Positions 7,402-15,409 of a stretch of 32,801 nucleotides of DNA are shown here, piece by piece; position 1 is the stretch's first letter; each line of letters starts with the position of its first letter. This DNA is from Chitinophagaceae bacterium (GTDB lineage: Bacteria > Bacteroidota > Bacteroidia > Chitinophagales > Chitinophagaceae), in contig JANYCA010000126.1 of NCBI GenBank assembly GCA_025360525.1, forward strand, positions 1 through 32,801. Reading direction: 5' to 3'. The position numbers and the translations under genes were made by a program. The notes below the pieces were generated by a model. It did not search any database. It worked only from the letters and a program-made list of their open reading frames with translations, and was not told the origin of the DNA.

Positions 7402-9369
7402 ATGAAAAAAAGTTTTTGGCTCTTTATCATAATTACAAGCATTTTTACTGTTAAAGGATATACGCAGTTTTCCCGTTACATCATTCAGTTAAAGGATAAA
7501 AGTGGCTCTTCTTTTTCTACCAGCAATCCATCTCTATTTCTTTCTCAAAGGGCAATCGATCGAAGAGTACGATACAATATACCACTTGCTGAAACTGATC
7601 TTCCTGTAAATTCAAACTATATCCAATCGATATTGGGCGTTGGCAATGTTAGCGTTTTAAATGTAAGTAAATGGTTCAACCAGGTATGTATTCTTACAAC
7701 AGATCCTGCTGCAATTACCAGGATAAATGCATTGCCTTTTGTAAAAACTTCCACTCCCATTGCTGCCCGTGGGGCGAATTTTATTAAGCCGGTAAATAAG
7801 TTTTCTTATCAAATTAACCCCGCTGCAACAACGAGTTTTACAGCAAGGCCACAAAGCCCAGTAGATAACTATGATTACGGACGGGCCTATCCACAGATTC
7901 ACCTACACAACGGCGAATTTTTGCACAACCATGGTTTTAGAGGAGAAGGCATGCAGCTGGCAATAATGGATGGTGGCTTTTTAAATTATCTTACCCTGCC
8001 AACCTTTGACAGTGTAAGAAAAAATAACCAGGTATTGGGTACCTGGGATTTTGTAGCCAACAAAATAAGTGTAAATGAAGAGCATCCGCATGGCATGAAT
8101 TGCTTTAGTACCATTGCAGCAAATATGCCGGGCACTTTTATCGGCACTGCACCCAAAGCTTCTTTTTATTTATTTAGAACGGAAGATATTTTAAGTGAAT
8201 ACCCGGTGGAGGAACAAAACTTTACTGCGGCTGCAGAAAGAGCGGATAGTTTGGGAGTGGATGTATTGTCAGTTTCATTAGGCTATAATACTTTTGATAA
8301 CAGCCTTTTTAACTATACCTATGCAGATATGAATGGCCAAAAAACGTTGATAGCAAAAGCTGTTAACATGGCTGCTCAAAAAGGAATAGCAGTAGTTGTT
8401 GCAGCAGGTAACGAAGGTAATAATGCCTGGCACTATTTGGTTACACCTGCGGATGCAGATAGTGCCTTAACAGTTGGTGCCGTAAATGTAAACAGGCAAA
8501 TAGCCAGCTTTAGTAGTTATGGCCCCAACAGTGATGGTCAAATAAAACCTGATGTTGCTGCAGTGGGTGCAGGCGCAATAATAGCAAACAATACGTCCGG
8601 ACTTCCGACCAGCAGCAACGGCACTTCATTTGCATGCCCTATTTTGGCTGGTATAACTACTAATCTGTGGCAGGCTTTTCCTGAAGTAAATAATATGGCA
8701 ATTATTGAAGTACTTCGTAAATCTGCAGACCATAACACTGCACCTGATAACCGCACAGGCTATGGCATCCCTGATGTAAAAAAAGCATTTGTGCTGCTTC
8801 AAAAAAAATCATACACACAGCAAATTGCAATTGACAATAATTGCAAAACAGTTTTGCAATGGAGTGTAAAAACTGCTGCAGATATGCAATGTGTGATTGA
8901 AAGAAAATTATCATCATCAACTGACTTTACTGTTATAGATTCACAATTTATCAATACAGGTTTTGCAAAAAATGATTTCATTTACCTGGATGATCTTTCT
9001 TCCATTTTACCTGGATCAACTATTCAGTATCGAATAAAAATGAACATTGCTGCAGACACCAGTTATTACCTGGATTCTGCAACAGTATTCTATCAAAAAT
9101 CATGTGTGGTATTGCCCGAAAATATTGTAACTGGCCCAAACCCGGTAACAGGTAATTTATCGGTAATTATAAACCGTAATAGCCAAGTAAAAGTATCACT
9201 CATTATGCACAATAGCATTGGGCAATTAGTTTACAGCTTAAACAACCAGCCGCTAAACGGCGAACAAACTTTTACCATACCCATGCAACCAATAAGCAAG
9301 GGAACCTATTATTTAACGGTGATAATTGATGGCAAAAAAGTAACCACTAAAAAGATTATCAGGAATTAG
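7402..9369 (+). CDS. Secreted subtilisin-family (S8) serine protease with T9SS sorting domain
   Basis: 655 residues. The order is a signal peptide (1-22), a propeptide-like region (about 23-150) beginning with FSRYIIQLKDKSGSSF, the S8 catalytic domain (about 175-470), a beta-sandwich linker, and a C-terminal T9SS type A sorting domain (about 575-655, starting near GPNPVTGNLSV and ending KKIIRN). The catalytic triad is visible as Asp190 in AIMDGGF, His230 in EHPHGMN and Ser409 in NGTSFACP; the oxyanion Asn lies in AAGNEGNN. It should be exported by Sec, moved across the outer membrane by T9SS and probably attached to the surface or released. Its substrate is unknown. Confidence 0.94.
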   Translation: MKKSFWLFIIITSIFTVKGYTQFSRYIIQLKDKSGSSFSTSNPSLFLSQRAIDRRVRYNIPLAETDLPVNSNYIQSILGVGNVSVLNVSKWFNQVCILTTDPAAITRINALPFVKTSTPIAARGANFIKPVNKFSYQINPAATTSFTARPQSPVDNYDYGRAYPQIHLHNGEFLHNHGFRGEGMQLAIMDGGFLNYLTLPTFDSVRKNNQVLGTWDFVANKISVNEEHPHGMNCFSTIAANMPGTFIGTAPKASFYLFRTEDILSEYPVEEQNFTAAAERADSLGVDVLSVSLGYNTFDNSLFNYTYADMNGQKTLIAKAVNMAAQKGIAVVVAAGNEGNNAWHYLVTPADADSALTVGAVNVNRQIASFSSYGPNSDGQIKPDVAAVGAGAIIANNTSGLPTSSNGTSFACPILAGITTNLWQAFPEVNNMAIIEVLRKSADHNTAPDNRTGYGIPDVKKAFVLLQKKSYTQQIAIDNNCKTVLQWSVKTAADMQCVIERKLSSSTDFTVIDSQFINTGFAKNDFIYLDDLSSILPGSTIQYRIKMNIAADTSYYLDSATVFYQKSCVVLPENIVTGPNPVTGNLSVIINRNSQVKVSLIMHNSIGQLVYSLNNQPLNGEQTFTIPMQPISKGTYYLTVIIDGKKVTTKKIIRN

Positions 9370-9457
9370 TTTTTTTCTAAAAAGATAAGGGAATGTTTCC
9401 TTAAAACACTTCGCTATTTCAAACCACTAAATCCATCAGCCGCTGTTGCATATCTGT

Positions 9458-9465
9458 TATCTTTG
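9458..9465 (+). promoter_or_regulatory. -7 promoter box almost touching the start of the YcxB-like gene
   Basis: TATCTTTG matches TAnnTTTG exactly. Only four bases separate it from the ATG at 9470, so transcription would start at or next to the start codon (leaderless). No -33 TTTG is at the ideal distance. Confidence 0.45.
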
Positions 9466-9469
9466 CAGC

Positions 9470-9955
9470 ATGACCTCTCAATCTTTTACTTACAACAAAG
9501 GCAAGGTTATGCAGGCTTTGCGGTATCATTTTATTACAAGAAGGGAAATTAAGCTGATGCTGATATTGGTAAATGTTTTTGCTATTTTATCGGCTGCATT
9601 ATTCTTTTTTAAAAAAGTTTCGCCGCTTGCATTTTTAATAAGTGCTGTTTTATGGTTTGGGATGATGGTTTCCTGTTGGTTTTTATTACCCTCAATAATC
9701 TATAAAAAGTCTACAACTTTTAAAGATAAATTTATAGCAACACTGGGAAACAACTCCTTTATTATTGAAAACGACAGGGGCAGCAGAAGCTGGGATTGGT
9801 CTGCATTTAGTGCTTTTATGGAAAGCCCGCATTTTTTTCATTTGTATTTTGATAGCAGGTCTTTTTTTATTTTACCAAAAGAAGCGTTTGCAACTGAGGA
9901 GATAAGTGTTGCCAGAAAAATTTTGACAACGAAAATAAAAATATATACTTCTTAA
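9470..9955 (+). CDS. YcxB-like membrane protein
   Basis: 161 residues from the ATG at 9470 (reads MTSQSFTYNKGK). An in-frame upstream ATG at 9446 is possible but would precede the -7 box. Two adjacent transmembrane helices occur at about 28-47 (MLILVNVFAILSAALFF) and 53-76, followed by a cytoplasmic domain with SWDWSAFSAFMESPHFFHLYF and FFILPKEAF, the signature pattern of the YcxB-like C-terminal domain. The molecular role of this family is unknown. It is convergent with the GNAT gene 31 bp downstream. Confidence 0.8.
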   Translation: MTSQSFTYNKGKVMQALRYHFITRREIKLMLILVNVFAILSAALFFFKKVSPLAFLISAVLWFGMMVSCWFLLPSIIYKKSTTFKDKFIATLGNNSFIIENDRGSRSWDWSAFSAFMESPHFFHLYFDSRSFFILPKEAFATEEISVARKILTTKIKIYTS

Positions 9956-9986
9956 ATATTATCCCCTGTTTTTCTGGTGACTGATG

Positions 9987-10418
9987 CTAAATCAATTTTT
10001 TTTCCATTACATGGTGGTTAATATTTACTTCAGTAAAAGCATCGCCCTTAATTTTATACCCGTACTTTTCGTAAAAGCCAATTGCTGTATCCCTGGCGTG
10101 CATCGTTAATGTTTTGTACCCTTTATCCCTGGCGATATTTTCAGCAAACGACATCATCGATTCACCAATACCCATACCCTGCTTATTTTTCTGAACCGCC
10201 ATTTGTCTTAAACGGGTGCAGCTGTTATCCATTTTAGTAAGAATACAACAACCTATTATTTCATCTTCATCAAAGGCACCAATCAAAATATCATTCTTTT
10301 CATTTTGCAGTTCTTCTTTACTAAATGTAAGTCCCTGGGGCTTTCGCATAATTTCATACCGGAGTTTTACCATCTGATCGTACTCCTTGCTACCATGATA
10401 TAGTTGTTTTAAAGCCAT
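9987..10418 (-). CDS. GNAT family N-acetyltransferase
   Basis: 143 residues, a single Gcn5-related acetyltransferase domain that transfers acetyl from acetyl-CoA to an amine. The acetyl-CoA binding motif A is RQMAVQKNKQGMGIGESMM (about 88-106; the Q/R-x-x-G-x-G loop is QGMGIG). The C-terminal part has AIGFYEKYGYKIKGDAF, the usual beta-strand after the binding loop. The substrate cannot be told from the sequence. The gene starts 108 bp beyond the stop of the upstream large surface protein and is separated from it by a terminator, so it is probably transcribed separately. Confidence 0.9.
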   Translation of the reverse strand: MALKQLYHGSKEYDQMVKLRYEIMRKPQGLTFSKEELQNEKNDILIGAFDEDEIIGCCILTKMDNSCTRLRQMAVQKNKQGMGIGESMMSFAENIARDKGYKTLTMHARDTAIGFYEKYGYKIKGDAFTEVNINHHVMEKKLI

Positions 10419-10476
10419 ACCGCAATATAATCAAAATCTTTTGGTAATTAATGCCTGATGCAGGAATGCATTTAAC

Positions 10477-10501
10477 AAAAAAAGAGCCAATAAAGGCTCT
10501 T
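10477..10501 (-). terminator. Intrinsic terminator after the large surface protein gene
   Basis: Stem AAGAGCC (10482-10488) and GGCTCTT (10495-10501) with a 6-nt loop. On the minus strand it is followed by a T7 run (10477-10483 read in reverse). It lies just after the stop codon at 10527 of the minus-strand gene. Confidence 0.8.
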
Positions 10502-10526
10502 CTTTAAAGTTGAAATAAAAGTTGGT

Positions 10527-12533
10527 TTATTGCTTTACCACTTTTATAGTTTCCGATTTTCCGTTAGTGGTAATTGTTAACAGGTAAGTGCCGGAAGGTA
10601 TTGTTTGTGCTTGGTTTATACTAATGTTGTTGTATCCTTTCTGCACTTTTGCAGAGCTTGCAGCCACCATGCTGCCATTCATATTGGTTAAATTTATTTT
10701 AATTTCTCCTGATACGTCGCTGCTGTAAGCGGCAGTTAATTGTAAACTAAATGGCAATGGCCATGCTTTAAGAATATTGATAGATGTAGCATTGTTCAGT
10801 TTTATCATTAACACTTTCGAGAACTTAAATTTTCCGTCAGTGTCAACCATTTTCAGTCTGTAATAAACAATGTTACCTGTGTAGAAAAATAAATCATCTT
10901 TTTCCTGGTAGGATGATATGGTACCGATATTGCCCTTTGCCGTGATGGTAGAAATTGACTCAAAGTTGCTACCGTTGCTGCTGCGTTGTACTTCAAAATA
11001 ACTGCTGTTGTTTTCCTGTGAAGTTTGCCAGTTTAGCTGAACAAGTTTATTATTGATGTTACCTGTAAAACTTACAATATTTACCGGCAATACAGACTGT
11101 GTAGTACTTGTTACAGGAATGGTGTAGGTAGCAATATTAGATACCTGCTGGTGGCTATCTGTAGCACTGTAATTAAATTCAACTGTACCGTTGTACGATG
11201 GATTAGGTACAAAAGAGAGCATATTGATTTCTGCAGGAGCAAGCACCTGGCCTGCCAAAATAGGGTTACAATTATCGTTGTTGCAAAGATGAAGCAAGCC
11301 TTGTGAAGCCGATGGAACGCTTACGATCGTATAGAACTCAATATTACCGCTTGCTGCTGTAGCATCTAATGGCGAAATAGCCGTAAGTGATGAAGTATTC
11401 ATCATAGAAGGTATTTGTATATTTTCTGCAGTTGGGGGTAAAATAATCCCTTCTGGCGCAGACAATACTCCAGTAAGTGCAATCAGATCAATACCGCCTT
11501 GTGAGGTTGCGGAACTTGTGTTGGTAGGAAAGTAAGTATTGTTTGTATAATCAACGAGATTAGCAGCGATTGCACCTGCCGGTAAATCGTAACCAATTAC
11601 TGAATAACCATAGATTTTTACGCCTGTTGCAATGCCCAAATCTTTAAGTGTAATAAAAACCCCACCTATGTTTTGTTTGCCAGATGTGCTCATCCGTAAG
11701 TTTGGTTCTGTTAAAGGGTTTCGGCGAACAACATAATAATCAAGTGCACTGTTTGGAATATTACCCCAGTTACCTGTGTTTACTCTTACTGGGTTGGCAT
11801 ACCCTGTTGGGTTACCGTTTTGATCAATTGAAGTAACAGCAGCAATTACAAACGGGTCATGCTCATTATCAGCTCCCCTTTCAAACAAGGCAAAACCTAC
11901 CTTATTGTTATAAGTTGAAATTACACCGCCCGCAAAAATTACATCCAAACGCTCAATATTATTGTTATTGCCATTTCCGTCGCCCTGGTTGGCAAACAGA
12001 TTGTCTGTACCCTGGTTTAGACTGTTACCATCAAATACCGATTCCATATTATCATTATACTGCGGTACAACGGCAACTTTATTTGCAGATCCACCGGCAA
12101 CAGTATTTTTTTCTAACCAAAGCAATGTTCTTTTTCCAGTCACAATGCTATTATTAATCCTACGGATTTTTACAAATGAGTTGGCATTTTGTACATAACT
12201 ATAAATTTCTTGACCCATCGTTAAACTATTTAATTTCTTCTGATTGTTGACAGCTTGGGTGGCCGTACCAAATGTATAATTGTAATTAGTTGCACTGAAA
12301 GAACTACCAACTGCTCCGGAAGTATTATAGCTGGTTGCAGTGGTTGCAGCAATATTTCCAATTGATACATTTACTATTGGTGTCTGTGCATTGGCTTGTT
12401 GCAATAAAAATGTGATGCATAATAAAAGTAGTAAGTAAATACTACCCCTATTTTTTGTAGTTAAAATAGAACCAGGCAAAACAGCAGCAATTACAGACGA
12501 TTTGTTGTTTAATTGGTTGTTGTAAGTTTTCAT
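10527..12533 (-). CDS. Large secreted protein with T9SS C-terminal sorting domain
   Basis: 668 residues. A long N-terminal leader (hydrophobic core about 31-49, cleavage near QQANAQ) is followed by a ~300-residue beta-rich domain I do not recognise. Next come a cadherin/Ig-like repeat (about 365-475, with SFVPNPSYNGTVEFNYSATDSH), a fibronectin III-like segment (about 480-575, starting LPVNIVSFTGNINNKLVQLNW) and a C-terminal T9SS type A sorting domain (about 585-668, ending SETIKVVKQ). The expected location is outside the cell or on its surface. An adhesive or structural role fits, but no enzyme motif is visible. A terminator follows its stop. The 30-residue extension before the hydrophobic core is unusually long. 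Confidence 0.85.
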   Translation of the reverse strand: MKTYNNQLNNKSSVIAAVLPGSILTTKNRGSIYLLLLLCITFLLQQANAQTPIVNVSIGNIAATTATSYNTSGAVGSSFSATNYNYTFGTATQAVNNQKKLNSLTMGQEIYSYVQNANSFVKIRRINNSIVTGKRTLLWLEKNTVAGGSANKVAVVPQYNDNMESVFDGNSLNQGTDNLFANQGDGNGNNNNIERLDVIFAGGVISTYNNKVGFALFERGADNEHDPFVIAAVTSIDQNGNPTGYANPVRVNTGNWGNIPNSALDYYVVRRNPLTEPNLRMSTSGKQNIGGVFITLKDLGIATGVKIYGYSVIGYDLPAGAIAANLVDYTNNTYFPTNTSSATSQGGIDLIALTGVLSAPEGIILPPTAENIQIPSMMNTSSLTAISPLDATAASGNIEFYTIVSVPSASQGLLHLCNNDNCNPILAGQVLAPAEINMLSFVPNPSYNGTVEFNYSATDSHQQVSNIATYTIPVTSTTQSVLPVNIVSFTGNINNKLVQLNWQTSQENNSSYFEVQRSSNGSNFESISTITAKGNIGTISSYQEKDDLFFYTGNIVYYRLKMVDTDGKFKFSKVLMIKLNNATSINILKAWPLPFSLQLTAAYSSDVSGEIKINLTNMNGSMVAASSAKVQKGYNNISINQAQTIPSGTYLLTITTNGKSETIKVVKQ

Positions 12534-12861
12534 AATATATTATTTGGGGTACAACATTACTAAACAGGATTAATGCCAAACAATAAAAACCTTTATGGTA
12601 GTGGGGTTCAGCATTTACCAGTGGTAAAAGGATTCCGTATTTTGGAATTGTTTACCAAAAAATACAAAAAGAACCAGCTTTCGGTAGTAATTGAATTGTG
12701 CTCAAGTAGTATCAATTTTTATATGCCCGTGGGGTGATGATTTATCCTTACAAAAAGCTAAAAAATAAAAAATGCAGCCTTTTTTTGTTTAAGTATTTAT
12801 ATTTCTTTGATTTTACTTCAAAAAGTATATTTTTGCGACTGAACAACTAAATATTACTACC
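12534..12861. other. Divergent intergenic region, no gene seen
   Basis: 328 bp between the minus-strand surface-protein gene and acpP. It contains the acpP promoter at its right end. Near the left end, on the minus strand, a weak pair (TTTG, then 17 bp, then TAATGTTG) could serve the surface-protein gene. No ORF or RNA gene is visible; the stretch is AT-rich. Confidence 0.5.
12806..12835 (+). promoter_or_regulatory. acpP promoter
   Basis: TTTG at 12806-12809, an 18-bp spacer, and TATTTTTG (TAnnTTTG) at 12828-12835. The predicted start near 12841 leaves about 20 nt before the acpP ATG at 12862. It is one of the two best two-box promoters in the window and suits a highly expressed gene. Confidence 0.65.
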
Positions 12862-13098
12862 ATGTCAGACATTGCAACAAGAGTAAAGAAGATAATTGTT
12901 GACAAATTAGGTGTTGATGAAGCCGAAGTAACACAAGAGGCTTCTTTTACTAATGATTTAGGTGCCGATAGTTTGGACACCGTAGAACTAATTATGGAAT
13001 TTGAAAAGGAGTTTAACATTTCTATTCCCGATGAACAGGCTGAAACCATCACCACCGTTGGTCAGGCTGTAACTTACCTGGAAGAACACGCTAAGTAA
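12862..13098 (+). CDS. acpP: Acyl carrier protein
   Basis: 78 residues, the small acidic carrier that holds growing acyl chains on a 4'-phosphopantetheine arm during fatty acid synthesis. The attachment serine is Ser37 in [12 protein letters not shown]. Overall length and the acidic helix II-III pattern ([16 protein letters not shown]) are standard. It begins the acpP-fabF-rnc order that is conserved in Bacteroidota; fabF follows after 36 bp. A clear promoter lies upstream. Confidence 0.97.
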   Translation: MSDIATRVKKIIVDKLGVDEAEVTQEASFTNDLGADSLDTVELIMEFEKEFNISIPDEQAETITTVGQAVTYLEEHAK

Positions 13099-13134
13099 GT
13101 ATCATCTGTTTTAATCATCACAGGCAAATTTTGT

Positions 13135-14388
13135 ATGGAACTTAAAAGAGTTGTTGTTACTGGATTAGGAGCATTAACTCCTTTGGGGAAAACTGTTGCT
13201 GAATATTGGCAGGGTTTAACTGATGGGGTAAATGGTTGTGATTTCATTAAACAATTTGACGCTTCTAAATTTAAAACAAGATTTGCGTGTGAGGTTAAAG
13301 ATTTTGACCCCACTACCTATCTAGATAGAAAAGAAGCCCGGAAAATGGATCGCTTTTCTCAGTTTGCATTAATTGCAAGCGACGAAGCGGTGAAAGATGC
13401 CGGCATCAATAGGGACAATGTTGATGTAGACAGAGTGGGCGTAATTCTCGGAAGTGGTATTGGTGGTTTAATTACCTTTCAGGAAGAAGTTACCAATTAT
13501 GCAACCGGCGATGGCACACCACGCTTTAATCCTTTCTTTATTCCCAAAATGATTTTAGATATTGCCGCAGGGCACATTTCTATGCGTCATGGATTTAGGG
13601 GGCCTAATTACGCTGTTGTAAGTGCTTGCGCATCCTCAACCAATGCCATCATTGATGCTTTTGACAGCATACGATTGGGCAAGGCAGATATTATTATTTC
13701 CGGGGGTAGCGAAGCTGTAGTAAGCGCTGCAGGTGTAGGAGGATTCAATGCAATGAAAGCCCTGAGTGAAAGAAATGACAGCCCACAAACAGCCAGCCGT
13801 CCTTTTGATAAAGACAGAGATGGATTTGTAATGGGCGAAGGTGCAGGTTGCCTTATTTTAGAAAGTCTTGAACATGCTTTGGCAAGAGGTGCAAAAATAT
13901 ACTGTGAAATTGCCGGCGGCGGTGCTACTGCAGATGCACATCATATTACGGCACCACATCCCGAAGGATTGGGCGCTCAAAATGTAATGAAAGTTGCATT
14001 AAAAGATGCCGGCCTTCAACCACAGGATATTGATTACATCAATGTGCATGGCACATCTACCCCATTAGGTGATATTGCTGAAACCAAAGCTATTTTAAAT
14101 GTTTTTGGCGAGCATGCCTACGATTTAAATATCAGTTCAACCAAGAGTATGACAGGGCATTGCCTTGGCGCAGCAGGAGCTTTAGAAGCACTGGCCTGCA
14201 TCTTAGCTGTTACGCAAGATATAATCCCTCCTACCATAAATCATTTTACTGACGATCCCGAACTAGACTTCAAATTAAATTTCACCTTTAATAAGGCGCA
14301 ACACCGTACCGTTAATGCTGCAATTAGCAACACATTCGGCTTTGGTGGTCACAATGCTTCTGTTATCGTAAAAAAATACAAGCCTTAA
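13135..14388 (+). CDS. fabF: Beta-ketoacyl-ACP synthase II
   Basis: Condenses malonyl-ACP with acyl-ACP in fatty acid elongation. At 417 residues it has family length. The catalytic Cys165 lies in VSACASSTN; the two histidines are His305 in NVHGTSTPLGD and His342 in MTGHCLGAAGALE. The C-terminal NTFGFGGHNASV loop is intact. It sits 36 bp after acpP, its carrier substrate, almost certainly in one transcript. About 190 bp with no recognised gene separates it from rnc. Confidence 0.97.
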   Translation: MELKRVVVTGLGALTPLGKTVAEYWQGLTDGVNGCDFIKQFDASKFKTRFACEVKDFDPTTYLDRKEARKMDRFSQFALIASDEAVKDAGINRDNVDVDRVGVILGSGIGGLITFQEEVTNYATGDGTPRFNPFFIPKMILDIAAGHISMRHGFRGPNYAVVSACASSTNAIIDAFDSIRLGKADIIISGGSEAVVSAAGVGGFNAMKALSERNDSPQTASRPFDKDRDGFVMGEGAGCLILESLEHALARGAKIYCEIAGGGATADAHHITAPHPEGLGAQNVMKVALKDAGLQPQDIDYINVHGTSTPLGDIAETKAILNVFGEHAYDLNISSTKSMTGHCLGAAGALEALACILAVTQDIIPPTINHFTDDPELDFKLNFTFNKAQHRTVNAAISNTFGFGGHNASVIVKKYKP

Positions 14389-14579
14389 TTGTATTTTTTC
14401 TACATATATTTTCCCCGCTTCTGAAAGAAAATCACTTGAATATATTTAATGCGCTACGCAAACACGGCATCAGTTTTAAGATGCTTTCTTCAGAATATTT
14501 TGGAAAGACTCCTGGTAACCTGTGATTTTTTTTTTGAGATATTTAATACTAATTTCGATCAAATAATCAACTAACAATT

Positions 14580-15290
14580 TTGGGGTTTTTAAAAAACATC
14601 TTTAAAGAAGATACAAAAAGGAAAGCTTTCAGAGATCAGCTTCACAATGTACTTGGCTTTACTCCGGGTGAATTAAGCCTATACACAACAGCCCTCAGCC
14701 ACCGCTCAGTAAGAGAAGGAGCAGATGAAAACAACGAACGACTCGAGTTTTTAGGCGATGCAGTACTTAGTTCCATTGTGGCTCATTACCTTTTTATGAA
14801 ATATCCGTACAAAGGCGAGGGTTTTTTAACAGAAATGCGCAGTAAAATGGTGAACCGCCAACAGCTAAATGACATTGGCATTAAGATGGGGCTTAAAAAA
14901 ATAACCATCTATAATAAACACGATAACGCACTAAAAATATCCCAAATTTTTGGCAATACATTAGAGGCCTTGATTGGTGCAGTCTACCTCGACAGGGGGT
15001 ACAAAAAAACACAGCTTTGGGTAGAAAAATACATCATATCTACCCATATGTTTATGGACGACCTGGAAAGCATAGAAATTAACGTAAAAAATAAATTATA
15101 CGGGTGGGCTAATAAAAATGGCAAAGTGCTTGAATTTGAAACCTTGGGTGAAAAATTTGAAAACGGCAGGCGTTTGTTTACCATTGGTGCTACTGTAGAT
15201 GGCGAGTTGATAGCAGAAGCAAAAGGATACAATAAAAAAGATGCAAGCCAAATTGCAGCACAATTGGCAGTAGATAAATTAGGACTATGA
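14580..15290 (+). CDS. rnc: Ribonuclease III
   Basis: Double-strand-specific endoribonuclease for rRNA and mRNA processing. 236 residues: RNase III domain (about 15-160) with the signature NNERLEFLGDAVL (catalytic Glu56 and Asp60) and NTLEALIGAVYLD (Glu129), then a double-stranded RNA-binding domain (about 168-236, ending KKDASQIAAQLAVDKLGL). The Asp114 of E. coli, a metal ligand, is replaced by Asn126. The start is a TTG at 14580; no ATG occurs until far inside the catalytic domain. Position after acpP-fabF is typical for the phylum. Confidence 0.95.
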   Translation: MGFLKNIFKEDTKRKAFRDQLHNVLGFTPGELSLYTTALSHRSVREGADENNERLEFLGDAVLSSIVAHYLFMKYPYKGEGFLTEMRSKMVNRQQLNDIGIKMGLKKITIYNKHDNALKISQIFGNTLEALIGAVYLDRGYKKTQLWVEKYIISTHMFMDDLESIEINVKNKLYGWANKNGKVLEFETLGEKFENGRRLFTIGATVDGELIAEAKGYNKKDASQIAAQLAVDKLGL

Positions 15291-15379
15291 TTAATTTAAA
15301 AATGGTTTTAACCGTTTAAAAATAAGCGTTGCTGATTTACAGAAAACTCAACAATAATGCCTGCTGAAATTATAAATAA

Positions 15380-15400
15380 TTTAAACCACAAACGTTTAAA
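15380..15400. promoter_or_regulatory. Small inverted repeat just before gpsA
   Basis: TTTAAAC and GTTTAAA, perfect 7-bp arms around a 7-nt spacer, ending 9 bp before the gpsA ATG. It could be an operator or a small hairpin in the leader. AT-richness makes chance occurrence possible. Confidence 0.3.
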
Positions 15401-15409
15401 TAACAGGTT

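Noticed and set aside
14436..14525. A 29-codon TTG-started ORF between fabF and rnc.
   Set aside because: It is open further upstream only by chance in another frame of fabF, has no recognisable similarity and no promoter box, so coding status cannot be supported.
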